DNA from: Galerina marginata
Lineage: Eukaryota > Basidiomycota > Agaricomycetes > Agaricales > Galerinaceae
DNA: 64,000 nucleotides
Reading direction: 5' to 3'
Assembly: GCA_023014335.1 (NCBI GenBank)
Contig: JAECYW010000008.1
Span: 372,001-436,000 of the forward strand
In this document: piece after piece, positions 1 through 11,603 of the stretch
Layout: every line of letters begins with the position of its first letter
How positions within the stretch are numbered: position 1 is the stretch's first letter
Notes under the pieces: model-generated
Seen by the model: only the letters and a program-made list of their open reading frames with translations
Databases searched by the model: none
Told to the model about the DNA's origin: nothing
Position numbers and translations under genes: made by a program

Positions 1-115
1 GTGCTCCAGGCACAGGATTACAGCGTGGAATTACAAATTCTACATAACGTGAGTCCCAAAAAAGCCTCCGTACAATTGGCTATCGATTTCCGCACTCCTG
101 CCGTCGCAACATCGT

Positions 116-3100
116 CTACATCCCATCCTCTCCGCCGAGCAACTCCTGGAAGCGCCTCTCCCCTGCATGAGGTGTAGAAGTGATTATAACGCTATACCCC
201 AACGTGTTCAGCCTCTCAACTTGCCTAGCGATAGATACTGCGGCGAGTCGCGGAATCCAGCCACCAGATTCGTTGTCATCGCCATATATATCGTCGACGG
301 TGAGGCAGGTCACCTCCATCCAATGCTGGACCCAAAAGCGACGAATTTTTGCTGGAACTATATCATTGTCCGTCATGTACTCTTTGTGGGCGGATAGTTT
401 CGGGTTCGTCGAGAACGACTTGAAGGTCTTCCAGACAAAAAATTCTACCAGGACGTCGTCAACGGCGCACCCGCAATTCATATGTCCAAGCTGTGGTTCC
501 CTGTATCCTGCGGCCTTGGACGACATCGCCTTCTTATATCCTACACCCGTAAGTTCACCACCAGCGGAGTCGTGCTGATGATGCCCACGATTGCGCTGGT
601 GGTAGCGACAAACGTAGTTCTTGGAACTGGTGTAGTGAACGATTTTCGCTACTTCCTTCCTTCGGTAACTACTCTCGGGCAGAAATTCCTGAACGTCGCG
701 AGTCGCCTTACGAATGCCGACCTCGATATTATTCAATGCCTTCTTCTGAGATGCAGCAGATGTCGCTTTGCAGTACTTTTCTATGAGTTCCTGACCGCGT
801 ACTGAAAGTATAGTAAGGCATTAGATTCTTGGAAAGTGGTAAGCAAGTTTCGACGGTACCTTCCAAATCTTGACGACCGGTTTCGGTGAGCTTGTAATAT
901 CTGGCGCAATTCTCTGCTGGGTCGTCGTCGTCCTTGTCTTTGGTCTTCTTCGCTTCCTCTTTGGCTTTGGTCTTCTTCGTAGAGGTCTTCTTCTTCTTTT
1001 CACCTTTCGCCTTGTCCTCTTCGTTCGTCTGGACCAACAGCTCCAATTCATCCTCTTTCGCCACAAGTTCGTCGCGTAAAGCCTGGAGCGAGTCGGGGCC
1101 AATGCTTCTAAACGATTTCCTTAAATCAGAAACCTCTTTCCGTAAGGCTACTTCTCGCTGGATGTTCGCATAGACAGTGAAGTGGCGCTGGTATTCTTTT
1201 TGGGAAGTATCGGCGGCAATTCTCTTCTGGGCCAATAGGTCGTCCATATTCTTCATCCATCGCTTTATTTCGTCCAACTTGTTGGCGCCAACTCTCCCTT
1301 TAATGACACCTTCCTCGAAGAGGCGATCGACGGCATCGTGTACAGATTGCAGGTCATCTCGCTGTCGTTGTGCGTCTGCGAGTTCGTACTTTTTGACATG
1401 TAGGTCGGCGCGTGCGTCTCCGTTGTGCCTAGGTTCGCCTTCGAATCTTGGAGCCGTGGGGATCGATTGACAGTCCCACTCGACAGGCTCGTAAACGAAA
1501 CTGAAAGCCATCAGGTCGTCAGGACTCGAAGGAATCACGAAGTTGGCATTTGAGGCGAAGCTATAATTCTAAGGGTGAGTTTGGCCGTCTCAGAGATAAA
1601 ATAAATTGGAGCTCTCACGTCCAAAGATTCTGCCACATATCAATTTCATCTGGCGAGGCTTTCACGTTAGGTGACGTGGTATCTTCTTTGAGCACGTTGT
1701 TTCCGGGCGGTACGTGGTCCATAAAACTGTGTGATATCGGTGAGCTGACGATTCAATTATTCCACGACAGCACTCACGTATCAACTCCGCTTTCTTCCTC
1801 TTTGCCTTCGTGAGTCGTTCCAGTAGCAATGTTCGCGTCATGGTTGATTCTAGTTCAACAGACTAGTGTCAGCCCTCGAATACTAACAATGTTTGCAACA
1901 AAATGACTGCTCACTGTGACGAACTGCCTACAGTTGAATCGTGAGCATTCCCTGCACCCATCTGTATATCTGACCTGAAGAAGTGCGCAGAGATGAGCTT
2001 TCAATTCGTTTTAATGGCATTAAATTGAAAACATACCCAGGGTGAGTCAAGTTTATATCTCCTACGGAGGCGTCAACGTTTATTTTCTCTAGCCTTGTGA
2101 GCGGGAACGTGAGCTTCGCAATCATAAGGTCGAACGATAAGTAAGTGCTATACCCAATTGGCGCGCCATTGACAGATTTAGTAACATTATCGACCTCCAT
2201 TTCTATGTCAACCCTAACACATTAATGGGAAGGCGTGAGCGTCGAGGTTATCAGGAGCAAGTTTATCGAGTGGGGACTTACCCTGCCTGAGCGCTTCCAG
2301 ACATCTTATCGACGTCCATTTCCATATTGCTTCTAGCAATACTGGGAGAGGTGAGCGTTCGAATTCTAAAGGATTCATTCTAAGTAAATTAACTTGCCTG
2401 TTATGTTCTTCACAGTCAGTCCTTTCTTCACGTTCGACTTCCATTTCATGGTCGTTCCTTTCGTATTGTTCGCTAATGAGTTTCTTGAGAAATAGAAAGA
2501 TTAAGCTTGGCCTACCCAACGCTCCCGTCATTAATTCCCGTCTGCGCGATGCTGGAAAAATGCGGGTGAGCTATATAATAATTGCTTTCAAGACAGGGAT
2601 CGCATACGGCGTGATGGCGCTGAAGCTTTTGCGCCCAATGAAGCGAACATTCTCGGGAAGGCTGGAAAGGAAGGTGAGCTATATCGCAAATACGGTAATA
2701 AAAATTTCACATACAGGTTAACATGAACTACGTTTGCACCTGCCGAAAATCCTTCATCGTTTGGTTCCTTCTCAATACTAAATAAGATAAGTCCAAGTCA
2801 GTCGCACTAAATAACCAGAACATAATTAACTCGACGTACAGGGAGATATTATTTTTCTCTACCCCAAGGCTAGTTTCTACGCCCTCAGAACCATCTGAAG
2901 AAGTCCTTGTGTTTAAGGCCAGACTGGAAATAAAAATAAGGTCGGCGTTCACCTCTTTTTCGATTGAAAAATGAAACTTCACTTACTCATTGGGAATCGT
3001 TTCCTCCAGACCTTTCACAGCCGGAGAATTTGGGAACGATGTGGTTGAAGAAACGCTTCCCATCCGGCCTAGTCTAATAGAAGCTCGATTAAGTCCAGGA

Positions 3101-4860
3101 TTAAATTTATTACGAATGAACTTACCCATTTTTCCCGTTCTGTTCTGTATCAGATAGGGCCGCCTTGTCTCTTAACGCCAGGAGCTCATCCAGACGGTTC
3201 CGAGCAAGGACCTTGTCTTCTACACGTTCATTGTTAGTCAAATTTGCGAGCAAAGGCCAAGACATGATATATACCTGGAAACTCCTTGTTTGCATTCCGT
3301 TTCTTGAACTTCACTTTCTCGTAGGCGATGCGCGCGGCTTCAATTTCGTCGCTTAAATCCATTAAAGACACTATACAGTCGGGTGAGCTTCTATGGGAAG
3401 TGGTGGTAATAAGCGAAATACCTGTTTTACGGCAAATTTTCTTGAAAACGCGCACTGGATTTTTTTCGCGATGAGGGACTGTAAGGTGAGAGTGGAAGGT
3501 TTGAGAGTACGGGGCTGTTTGACCCCCAAATTTCCCGTCTCGTCACACCATCCATCACGCTTACCGCCTATCTCTCCAGTACCGCCTATCTTTCCAGCAG
3601 GGGGATCACAGCAAATGCAATTGATCTCCGTCGGAGCATGTACAAATCTGAATATCGGGAGAAGCTTTGAATTGCTTTGTATTTCCGCCCGCTTCACCAA
3701 ATATCTACGCAAATCAGGAGTGCAGGGTACAATTAGAAACCAATGATATTCTCCGGTACTACTGAATCCTGATCCCTATCTTTATACAGTATTGACACCC
3801 ATAGAACAGTTAATTATTGTAGAGGAGAAGGCCAAGAACGACAAAATACTAGAAAGAAGATTCGGGCAGCCTTCAAGTCGGCATCCACGGAACGGTTTTC
3901 GAGGATTCCTGCACAAGGAAGAACAATGGTAAACCGAAATGGGGAAAATGAATTCTCATGGATAGCGTCCGTGTGGCACTTCAGAAATCTCGATGATCGT
4001 TAATTGTTTTTATTTTGGTTCAACCAAATGGAGCCGATTCTATCTTTGGACCAGGGACTATTCTGCGTGTCCTAATCTGGCTGTGGACCGGTGAAACAGC
4101 CCAGTTATGCAAAACAGTGCCCGGACGACAAGTTAGATTACTATCGATAACGACTATTCAGCTAAGGCAACGAGGATGGCATGGTTGCTGTCGGAATACT
4201 TTGGATAGCGATAAGTAAAATTTACGATCCGCCCAGACCCGTCCAATATGATCTCGCCCTTAGTAGGAATCTTCCACTGCTCCCGCAACTTGAATATTCG
4301 GTCGGTAGTTTCCACATTGCTATATTCTTGGTCGTGGCCTATCTGTCGCAGGATGGGCACGACCTCTTTGACGAAGTTCTCCACACTGGATTTCAGTACC
4401 AAAAAATCGTCATAGTAGGCCAGCTTGAGCATTTCCTTGGTATAGAGACGCGACTGCACTGGAGATAGAACGTCAATTTGTTGAGGAAGAAGAAAAAAGC
4501 TAAGCGTAATGTTCAGTACCTATCTCACCGGTGACCTCTGGGGTTTGTATCAGCGGCAAGGAAAAATTTAATACACCGAAAACGCCACGTACGAGATCTC
4601 TTGTAAAAACCGCCTGCTGGGCCAGATACCCATCCTCGAAGGATCTTGATTTGGCAGTAAACCGCTATATCCTCGTCGCTGGGAGACGAAATTAACTCGA
4701 TATAGGTTCGGCGCGCATTGAACTCGTCGATATCTTGGGGATTGGAAAGCGATAGAAATATTTCCCTGGTAACGCGTTCAACATCTAAGTGGTCGATGTT
4801 CTGGGCATTTTCGAAATATGTGGAGACGGCCTGCTTGATACGCTCGTCAAGTTCAGACAT
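116..4860 (-). CDS. Large multi-exon hypothetical protein with a block of small exons
   Basis: I do not recognise the family. The start is the ATG at 4858-4860 (MSELDERIKQ) and the stop is at 116-118. Exon 1 (4860-4593) joins exon 2 (4458-4226) through a GTACGT donor. The exons between about 4225 and 3700 could not be resolved. From about 3640 downward the frame continues through exons ending in KEFP and then 3219-3126, followed by twelve small exons (3073-1619), then 1560-860 and 801-116. The small-exon part is Ser/Thr/Glu/Asp-rich with repeated MEVD/MEMD-like motifs and is probably disordered. The 1560-860 exon encodes charged, coiled-coil-like sequence and a Lys-rich stretch (about 1000-900). 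The C-terminal 230 residues look globular and contain HMNCGCAVDDV. One intron (2397-2342) uses a GC donor. There is no signal peptide or membrane segment. The gene could be two genes split in the unresolved zone; frame continuity supports a single unit from about 3.6 kb to the stop. Confidence 0.6.
1619..3073 (-). other. Run of twelve symmetric phase-2 small exons
   Basis: These are internal exons of the gene at 116-4860. Exons are 3073-2987, 2923-2840, 2777-2715, 2661-2608, 2551-2516, 2472-2398, 2341-2282, 2213-2154, 2093-2037, 1974-1915, 1849-1778 and 1726-1619. Their lengths are 87, 84, 63, 54, 36, 75, 60, 60, 57, 60, 72 and 108 bases, all multiples of three. Every intron between them interrupts a codon after its second base. 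Introns are 43-68 bases, most with a CTCAC-like branch site before the acceptor. In this arrangement any exon could be skipped without breaking the frame. Confidence 0.7.
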
Positions 4861-5124
4861 GGTGTGCTGAGGGGAAGTGGGTATGTTCACAAATATAATT
4901 ATTCGTACTTCTGCACCAAGATAACGGATTCCTACGACTGCGAGTTTCGGTCCAATTCAACAACATGTGTCCCCATTTATTCCCGAAACAGATGACCTCA
5001 GGCTGGGCAATCGAGATCGATTGCCTTTTTAATCGTTCAGGACATGAGCTCAAATACTCAAAGGTCATTCGTCTTCCCCAAATTCTTAACGCCTTTTCAC
5101 ATTTGTACTTCTCACAATTCTCCG

Positions 5125-5972
5125 ATGTCTCAACTCTCCGAGTCTGCCACTTCGCCAGAGTTTACCACGTCTCCGGAGTCTGCCACTTCTCAAGAGAAGC
5201 CTTTCGGTCATTCTGCCTCGGACGGTACTCCCATCCAGACCAGACGACCTCGTAAGCTCGTCTTGATGTTTATAGTCATACCAATTTGACGATACCGCTC
5301 AGTACTTGCCTTGAGCACAGAAGAAAATCTTCCTTTCTGGTATGCCATCATAATTGGTCGAGACCCTAAAGTTGCCTTTGGATCGTACGTTCGTCAATTC
5401 TGACAGTGCACTTTGGTTTACTAACCCTGTGGCTAGTGACGGCGTCGCAGAGAACATCGAGCACGTCCCTGGTGCGCATGCTGCCCGATTCAAGACTGAA
5501 GCCGACGCAACGGAGTATTTTAACGCTGCTCTGGACTTGGAGCTCGTTACCAAGTTCACCATCATCTATGAGCGCGAAAAACTCGACGGATCCTCCCCAG
5601 GTATTCCTGGAGTTCCGGGTAAGCCGAACGAACAAGCGAACACAATTCCACCTGCTCATGTCATTTCTCCCAGCTAACTCAGGTATAGATCTTACCTTGA
5701 ATAAGTATATCGCAATTTTCATCGGGAGGACTCCAGGCATAATCGCTGGGCGGTGAGTGTTAAGATACCGCTTTAATGTGTAAATCTAACATCGTTTTTT
5801 TAGCGGGAACACCGCTTTGAACTTGTTGGACATCCCCAATGCTAGGGCTAGGAGGTACGGTAACTATGCAGACGCCTTTGCAGCGTTTGACACCGCTCTC
5901 AATGCTGGTGGAGTAGAACGTGTTGTTTTTAAACGTACCTCCGTCGTCCTTACTCGGGCTGATTTTGCGTAA
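5125..5972 (+). CDS. Protein with two RNase H1 N-terminal-like (viroplasmin-type) modules
   Basis: Five exons (5125-5251, 5303-5384, 5437-5600, 5683-5752, 5804-5972) give 203 residues with all phases matching. A Ser/Thr/Glu-rich N terminus of about 45 residues is followed by two similar modules. The first has FWYAIIIGRDPKVAFGS then HAARFKTEADATEYFNAAL. The second has KYIAIFIGRTPGIIAGR then ARRYGNYADAFAAFDTAL. The pattern of aromatic-A-hydrophobic-GR-P-G/K, a variable loop, and an R-F/Y-x-T/N-x-A-D-A-x-x-F helix matches the small RNase H1 N-terminal fold, which binds double-stranded RNA or RNA/DNA hybrids and also occurs in caulimovirus viroplasmin. No RNase H catalytic domain follows. Such stand-alone copies occur in mushroom genomes. 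The function is unknown; nucleic-acid binding is an inference. Confidence 0.65.
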
Positions 5973-6202
5973 ATTGTATCTTGGACAGTACTCCCTTTCC
6001 CGACTGCTTGCTATGCGCCTTGTTACTGCTGTAATTTGTCTGTACCTTTGAATATGACGCCGTACTCGTAATCTGCCTATGCATTGAGTTTACAAACTTG
6101 AGATTTGACGTGCTTTCAAAAATTAGTATAAACGGCGGTCCAATTATTCATGTTGTGATTCGACGCTCTACCCTGTAACTACGTCTATCCTCCTACAGTA
6201 AT

Positions 6203-7188
6203 ATGTCGCAAGCTGGTGCTTCACCACAGAGCAAGTATAAAAAATATTATGAGAAGTACATTTTCGCTTGGCCTTTATTATCCATATATTAACGAGGATG
6301 AACCAGAAACAAGGAGGCAATAAAGGTAAAAAATGCAGAAATAAATCGCCGACGTCGTAGTGAGAAGTACGAACAATTTCAGTCTTTGGAGGCTCTACTC
6401 ATATATTGATACAGAAGCTCCCAATCGGTTCAAATTGGTACTGGAATCGCGAGTCAAAGCCAAGAATTGCGTGAATAGTACGTTGTTTATGGCGAACATC
6501 CATTTAAACTCACAGCTAAATTCTTCGTAGCATCACCACAGGAGTACAGACTGACCCAGTCGACGACTCTCTGGAAAAAATCATGGAGGAATACTGGCAA
6601 TCCCCAGCCTATCCGGATTTTGAGGACCTTTTTTCCGTTATGAAGACAAAGGTCGTCCGTCCATCGAGAAACTTCGCGGCCCCTCTGAGTGCGTTGGAAG
6701 AAATCGAACCGCAGTTTCCACAATACGAATCTTTTATTAAGCTTAGAGCAAAGGTACAGAAATGGAGCAGTCCGTGGGGGGGTATCTCATCCTGGCCAGA
6801 TACCTTTGAAATCCTGCTGGATCGATCAATTGACCGTGGACCTGAACGTATATCACAGTTCATCGAAAGGCTCTGGGTACACGAACTGGCGGGAAAACAA
6901 CTTTTGCGCAGCCTACAAGCAATAGAGGGTTACCTCCCAAATAACCACCCTGCCGTCAAGATCCTGTGGGCATACCAACAAGAGCAACTTATCGAAGTCG
7001 TTCAAGGTTTGACTATAATCCAAACCAGACTCCCAATTATACGCCGTAGTTTGTACAGCATCGGCAGTTCAACGGCCAACTTCCACAGTATTATTCAACG
7101 TTCGTTTGACGCCGAACCTGTCATCGCAGACATGGACCAGGAACTAGAAGAAGAGGAGCTAATTCAACAGGCGCTTGTTGAGTCATAA
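6203..7188 (+). CDS. Hypothetical protein, 270 residues
   Basis: Four exons (6203-6234, 6307-6366, 6415-6477, 6531-7188) with matching phases give 270 residues. I chose the start because MSQAGASPQS reads through three short exons into the long last exon. The N terminus is basic (EINRRRRSEK). The rest is helical and acidic, ends in EELIQQALVES, and has no signal peptide or membrane segment. No family was recognised. The sequence coding the last residues and the 3' untranslated region is duplicated just downstream. Confidence 0.6.
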
Positions 7189-7690
7189 TACAAGACAGGT
7201 GTTTTATTTAATTGAAACTTTGAGATATACTGCTGTACTTCACTTGCTCTGCTTTTAAACATCTTTACGTCTTTTACCACTTCGGTCCTGGACAAGCCAA
7301 AAATCTTCAGGTACGGCCAATTCCTAAGTCGTTTAAGCAGCTAGTTCAACGGGCGCTTGTTGAATCGTAATATGAGACAGGTGTTTTATTTAGTTGATAC
7401 TTTGAGATACGCTACTGAATTATCGGATCGAGTCTCCCTAAATCTTTGGTTCTTCTCCTTCTCCGAGTGCGCTGGTAAGTTGTGAACCGTTCGAGTACAA
7501 TCATGAAGTTGTGAACCGCTTGTTTAGAGGACAAATATATATCGGTTGGATGTGCGGATTACAAGTGCAACTTGTTCACTTAAAACCTGATTGCTCTGCT
7601 TGAATATTTTTACATCTGTACACACTTCGATCTTTGACAAGCTAAGAGTCTTCGAGTAGTACAAGTACAGCCAATTTCCAAGTCGTTTAA
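7165..7690 (+). repeat. Partial tandem duplication of the 3' end of the preceding gene
   Basis: The stretch 7168-7340, covering the last codons, the stop and the 3' flank, recurs from about 7347. The second copy again begins with codons for ALVES and a stop, followed by the GACAGGTGTTTTATTTA motif (7193 and 7376). It breaks off near 7415 and resumes at about 7586-7690 (TTGCTCTGCTT through CCAAGTCGTTTAAGC) after some 170 bases of other sequence. The copies differ at many positions, so the duplication is old. Confidence 0.75.
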
Positions 7691-7778
7691 GCTTTGTTTA
7701 AGCTTCATGTCGAATATCTCTTCTTTTAAATGAGGGTTACGGACAATTCCTCCATAATGTCGTCCGGTGTATGACCAA

Positions 7779-7937
7779 TTTGCTACCCGTTTGCTACTTT
7801 GTACTAAATATTGTACCGTTCCACCACATTCACATATACTCAGCGCTAAGATAAAGGTGACTTAATTCCAAATAAACCTCGATGTTTGCTACTCGTATTT
7901 GCTACCAACGTGGACATGGTTTGCTACTTATTTGCTA
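7779..7937 (+). repeat. Six copies of TTTGCTAC within 160 bases
   Basis: TTTGCTAC occurs at 7779, 7790, 7884, 7897, 7920 and 7930, in three close pairs 10-13 bases apart. Only the short motif is shared between the pairs. It may be a decayed minisatellite or a clustered protein-binding site. Confidence 0.5.
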
Positions 7938-9302
7938 CCAACTGCTTTACTGGTTAGATGGACCGGATTTCCCTCACCAGTCGTCGAGTCGAGGAAACCC
8001 AAGTGGATCACGACAAACATTTCCCGCGCGTTTAGGCTCAAACCCTCAATGTAGGTAGAAGCCAATGAAAAATCCATATTCATTTCAAGTAGGACTCAGA
8101 AGCGTTGATTCGTGCTGCAAGACGCGTTGTAAGCCCAACTTTGCATGAACTGTGAATGAGCCTGCACCTTCATCACCTCCTGTGGGACCTACCAAGACGG
8201 CTTCCATGCCGAGCTAGGCTGTTACTTCATTGGGCCTGTGTGGCAGAATCACCTTCCTAAAGCGATCACTGAACTTCGCACCATTATCGGCCCGACAGGT
8301 CGGACAAGAAACCGAAGTGACTTCAAAAGTGTGGGGTTGCCGATTTGCCGAAGAGAGTGGCGGTGTTCATGTGACAGGAAATGCTCCTCTTTCGGCAACC
8401 TCCTCAGCGCGCATCAAAAACTCTGTGCCTTGCGCGTCAAAACAGACAATCCTGACGACATGTTGCACGAAATTTCCTAAAACACGGTATATAGTATCAT
8501 CTCTGTTTCTAAAAGCTCAATCCAGCTGTCTTTTGGTTTTTTTTCTACATCCTAAGTTAATTTTATCCACCCAGTCATCAAAACGGTGAGACGCGCCCAA
8601 ACCGCTGGGATTCTGAGAATAGCCAGATTGCTCATTAGTGTTCTGAAGGGGTGAATTTTCGTACTCCACCGCCACCAATTCCTTTGTTCTTTCGATCACA
8701 GCAGTCTCCCATTTTCCCAGTGCCTCGCATTTCCTATCGCCGCTAGTGCAAGCAAATCCGAGTTCCAATTCTTATCTTCCCGAATATTAACCAACCTACC
8801 AAAATGACAAGCGGCGTGAAAGGGTAAACTCCCAGAGGTTCTCTGAGGACCCGAATTACTGGGACTGATAGTCATATCCCTGTACAAGCGGTGTGAGAGA
8901 GGCTTGTAGGCATCGATACCGGAATTAAGATTTTCTATCACTGACAAGCGACGGGAAAAGCGAAAGGTCGTGCGTCCATGACCCGGATTATCGGTACACG
9001 TATCTGCTTATCACCTCACGTATCTGCTTATCACCTCATGTCTCGTATCGGAAAGGCGCCACAAAACGCCAAGTTCCTGAGGTCCTATCTCATCTCATCG
9101 ATTTCTGGCCCCCGAGTAAGTGTGAGACTGACAAAGGGAGAACTAAAACGCTCCACATATGTCCAGGTGACCATTTTCCAAAACCCGAGAACTCGGAATT
9201 GTAGACAAACGAAGCCAAGCGGACGATAAATTAACAAATAGAAAACAAGACAAGTGATGATTGCATAATGTGTGTGATCTACATCCGGCGTCGAGTGAGA
9301 GG
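7938..9302. other. Intergenic stretch with no confident gene
   Basis: Open frames here are short. A minus-strand pair of frames at 8947-8517 (starting MSVIENLNSG and continuing in another frame into KWETAVIERTKELVAVEYEN) reads somewhat like protein. I could not find splice sites that join them, so it is left as a possible decayed gene. A near-perfect direct repeat CGTATCTGCTTATCACCTCA occurs twice around 8999-9038. Confidence 0.4.
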
Positions 9303-10613
9303 TTACTCCGAGCGCGCCTCGAGTTCATCTGCTCCGATTCCCAGCCTGGTCGCATAGAGTTCTAGTAGCCTCTCCTGGTTCGTGAGTCTCTCTCGTAGCC
9401 CGTTCGCCTGCTTGAGCGCCTCCTCCTTTGCTGTTTCGACCTTTAGAAGTTTCATAGTCAATTCTAAGGCTTCCGTTCGACGAGCTTGAAGTAAATTTGT
9501 CATGAGAACATGGAAGTCGTTGGCGACATCGTTCATTTGTTCGCCCGCGTCACGTATGAGTCGTGGAGAGGTGTAATGCAAAGTGGCACCAACACCGCTG
9601 CAGTGTTGTGCTCCGATGAATAACCAGCAGCCAGTTGTAGCGGCTAGATCATCGCACTACAAAATATAGATTAAACTAGGATTAACAAACGCAGAAATAT
9701 GCTTACTCTCTCGATTAACCGGTTCATGTTCTCCAGGAACCTCTTACTTGCAACTTTCGCATCATATATGCCCTGCTGTCGAGCGTGCTTTCGAACTATG
9801 TCTAAATGAGAGGAGGTTAAGTTCAGAGGTAAGAGAAATAAAATAAAGAACGGACCATGACGAGCGGCACCCCTCATAGCCCGCACAAATCCATGCTTCG
9901 GGTTGGCCTTCGTAGCCCGAGAATAATCCGACTTTATTTCTGAAGTGAGCGATGTTGGAAGGTCGTCGGCCTGAGGGGGGACTGGAAGGGATGATGGCAT
10001 TTCGGCAATTCCTTCACCTTGAGGAGATGAGGAAAGCATTGGGACATAACAATCGCTTGGTTGAGGTGATAACGGATCCGGAATGGGGAGGATTGAGTCA
10101 GCATTGGAACCAGCAGATTGATCTCCGGGGAACTCGAGAGGACTGTCACCCGGATCGCCAGATGTATCAGGAGGACCATCGACAGCAGTCGTACTGGTCG
10201 CAGTCGAAAGCTCCTGGAGAATAAATAGCTAATGAATACCCTAGAAACTAAGGTATAGTTAATGACTTACTGCGAGGATCTGCGCTTCTTGAAGATAAAT
10301 TCTGCCCAGGCGCGTGTGAACACACTGGGAACGGAGCGGTCTTCCATCACACGAATTGCACCTTGGGGATGACCTTACGCCCTTCTTTGGCTTTTCAGCA
10401 GACTTGGTTAAACGAGTTAGATGCCTTAACAAAATACTAGAGGTGAATTCGTACCTCGGCTCGAAGCTTGATCATGGCGCGACCTGCTTCCGTGTGTATG
10501 CACTCAGTGCGCAGTGGCCTGCCGGTGCATTTATTACAGTGCATTGGCCCCCTGGCTTTCGAAGGTGAGGTCCGAATGTTGCCTCGACGAGCGTTGGTCG
10601 TTTCCTTGGGCAT
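9303..10613 (-). CDS. Protein with duplicated CxxC-x8-CxH motif and coiled-coil C terminus
   Basis: Five exons (10613-10455, 10390-10271, 10213-9856, 9801-9707, 9656-9303) give 361 residues with consistent phases. The start is the ATG at 10611-10613 (MPKETTNARR). Exons 1 and 2 each carry the same cysteine/histidine motif: CNKCTGRPLRTECIHT and CNSCDGRPLRSQCVHT. These are probably two small zinc-binding knuckles made by exon duplication. A Pro/Ser/Asp-rich linker follows, then a conserved-looking core (ENMNRLIERC and CWLFIGAQH) and a C-terminal coiled coil rich in Glu, Lys and Leu that ends in ELEARSE. I know of no assigned function; similar hypothetical proteins seem familiar from mushroom genomes. 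It lies in the same orientation about 1 kb beyond the KDZ-like transposase gene and could be its accessory gene or an unrelated nuclear DNA-binding protein. Confidence 0.7.
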
Positions 10614-11603
10614 TACTCAAGGAGATGGGGGTGAGCGACGCGTGGGTGATGGTGGTAAAAGAACAAGGACGTTTGGGACAACAGAAGGCGGATGATTTAA
10701 AAAGAGAATATTTGGGCGAGGCTCACCAAATTTGTCTCTGGTCCCAATCAAATTTGGTTCCTTTGCACTGAATTTCTTGCTTTGGTATGTGTCTTGTTGA
10801 CTGAAATTATTAAGTCGTTTGAAAGCGAATCTTGTTTTGCAATTACCACATTCCAATCGTGGAACTTAATCTTGTTTATGGTTACCAAATTCCCACCGGA
10901 GGATCCAATCTTGTGGGTATGAACAAGATTCTGTCATAAGATCAAATCGGTAGAACGACACTTCTTTAGCCCGATATACCTATTTGCTGAGGGAATCACA
11001 ATTCTAGCGCCCAATCTTAAATCGTTCAACACAACCGGTCTATATGACGCATATCTCCGATAGAAAGCGCATCCGGTAAGACCATCGAGAGGGAACCAAC
11101 CCGACCTGCTGGAGACTATATTAGATTAGATAGAGTCCGTAGTGTAGGCGTTTGTGTGGTGTTTTTGTGCGAGCGCGCCATCCCATCGCAGAGTTGGAAC
11201 CGACCAAATTCAGTGCCAGGTCAGCGAGCATCCACACCGCATTTCCATAACTTCGTCAAAGTCATTCATTCACTTCAACTCTTTTCTCGGCACCTTCAGG
11301 ACCGTTTTACGATTGCAAAATGTAAAAATTTCTGTTGAAATGTCTTGTTTTAAGGTAACTACAAAGGAGCCGCTCTTTTAGGTTAGGTCTTAACTGAAGC
11401 CTCTGTTTCTGAAACTTCTTTACATAGTCTTCAACCGTACCTTCTTAAAGAGACAATGCACTTAATTTAATGGTTGTAGCACGAGATCTCACGAAACTGT
11501 CATGCTCATGATGCGTCTTGTCAGAATTTCGAGAATTTTTGATTTGGGATCAAATTTCGGGTCGCCAACAATTCCAGAGATGGCAATCACTTTTCAACGG
11601 ATG
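10614..11603. other. Gap between two minus-strand genes
   Basis: No gene is supported. The sequence is AT-rich in parts, with loosely repeated AATCTTGTTT words around 10820-10935. No terminal inverted repeat was recognised by eye. Confidence 0.4.

Noticed and set aside
3393..3746. A 117-residue plus-strand frame at 3.4-3.7 kb
   Set aside because: It is antisense to exons of the large minus-strand gene, which have matching splice sites and frame continuity.
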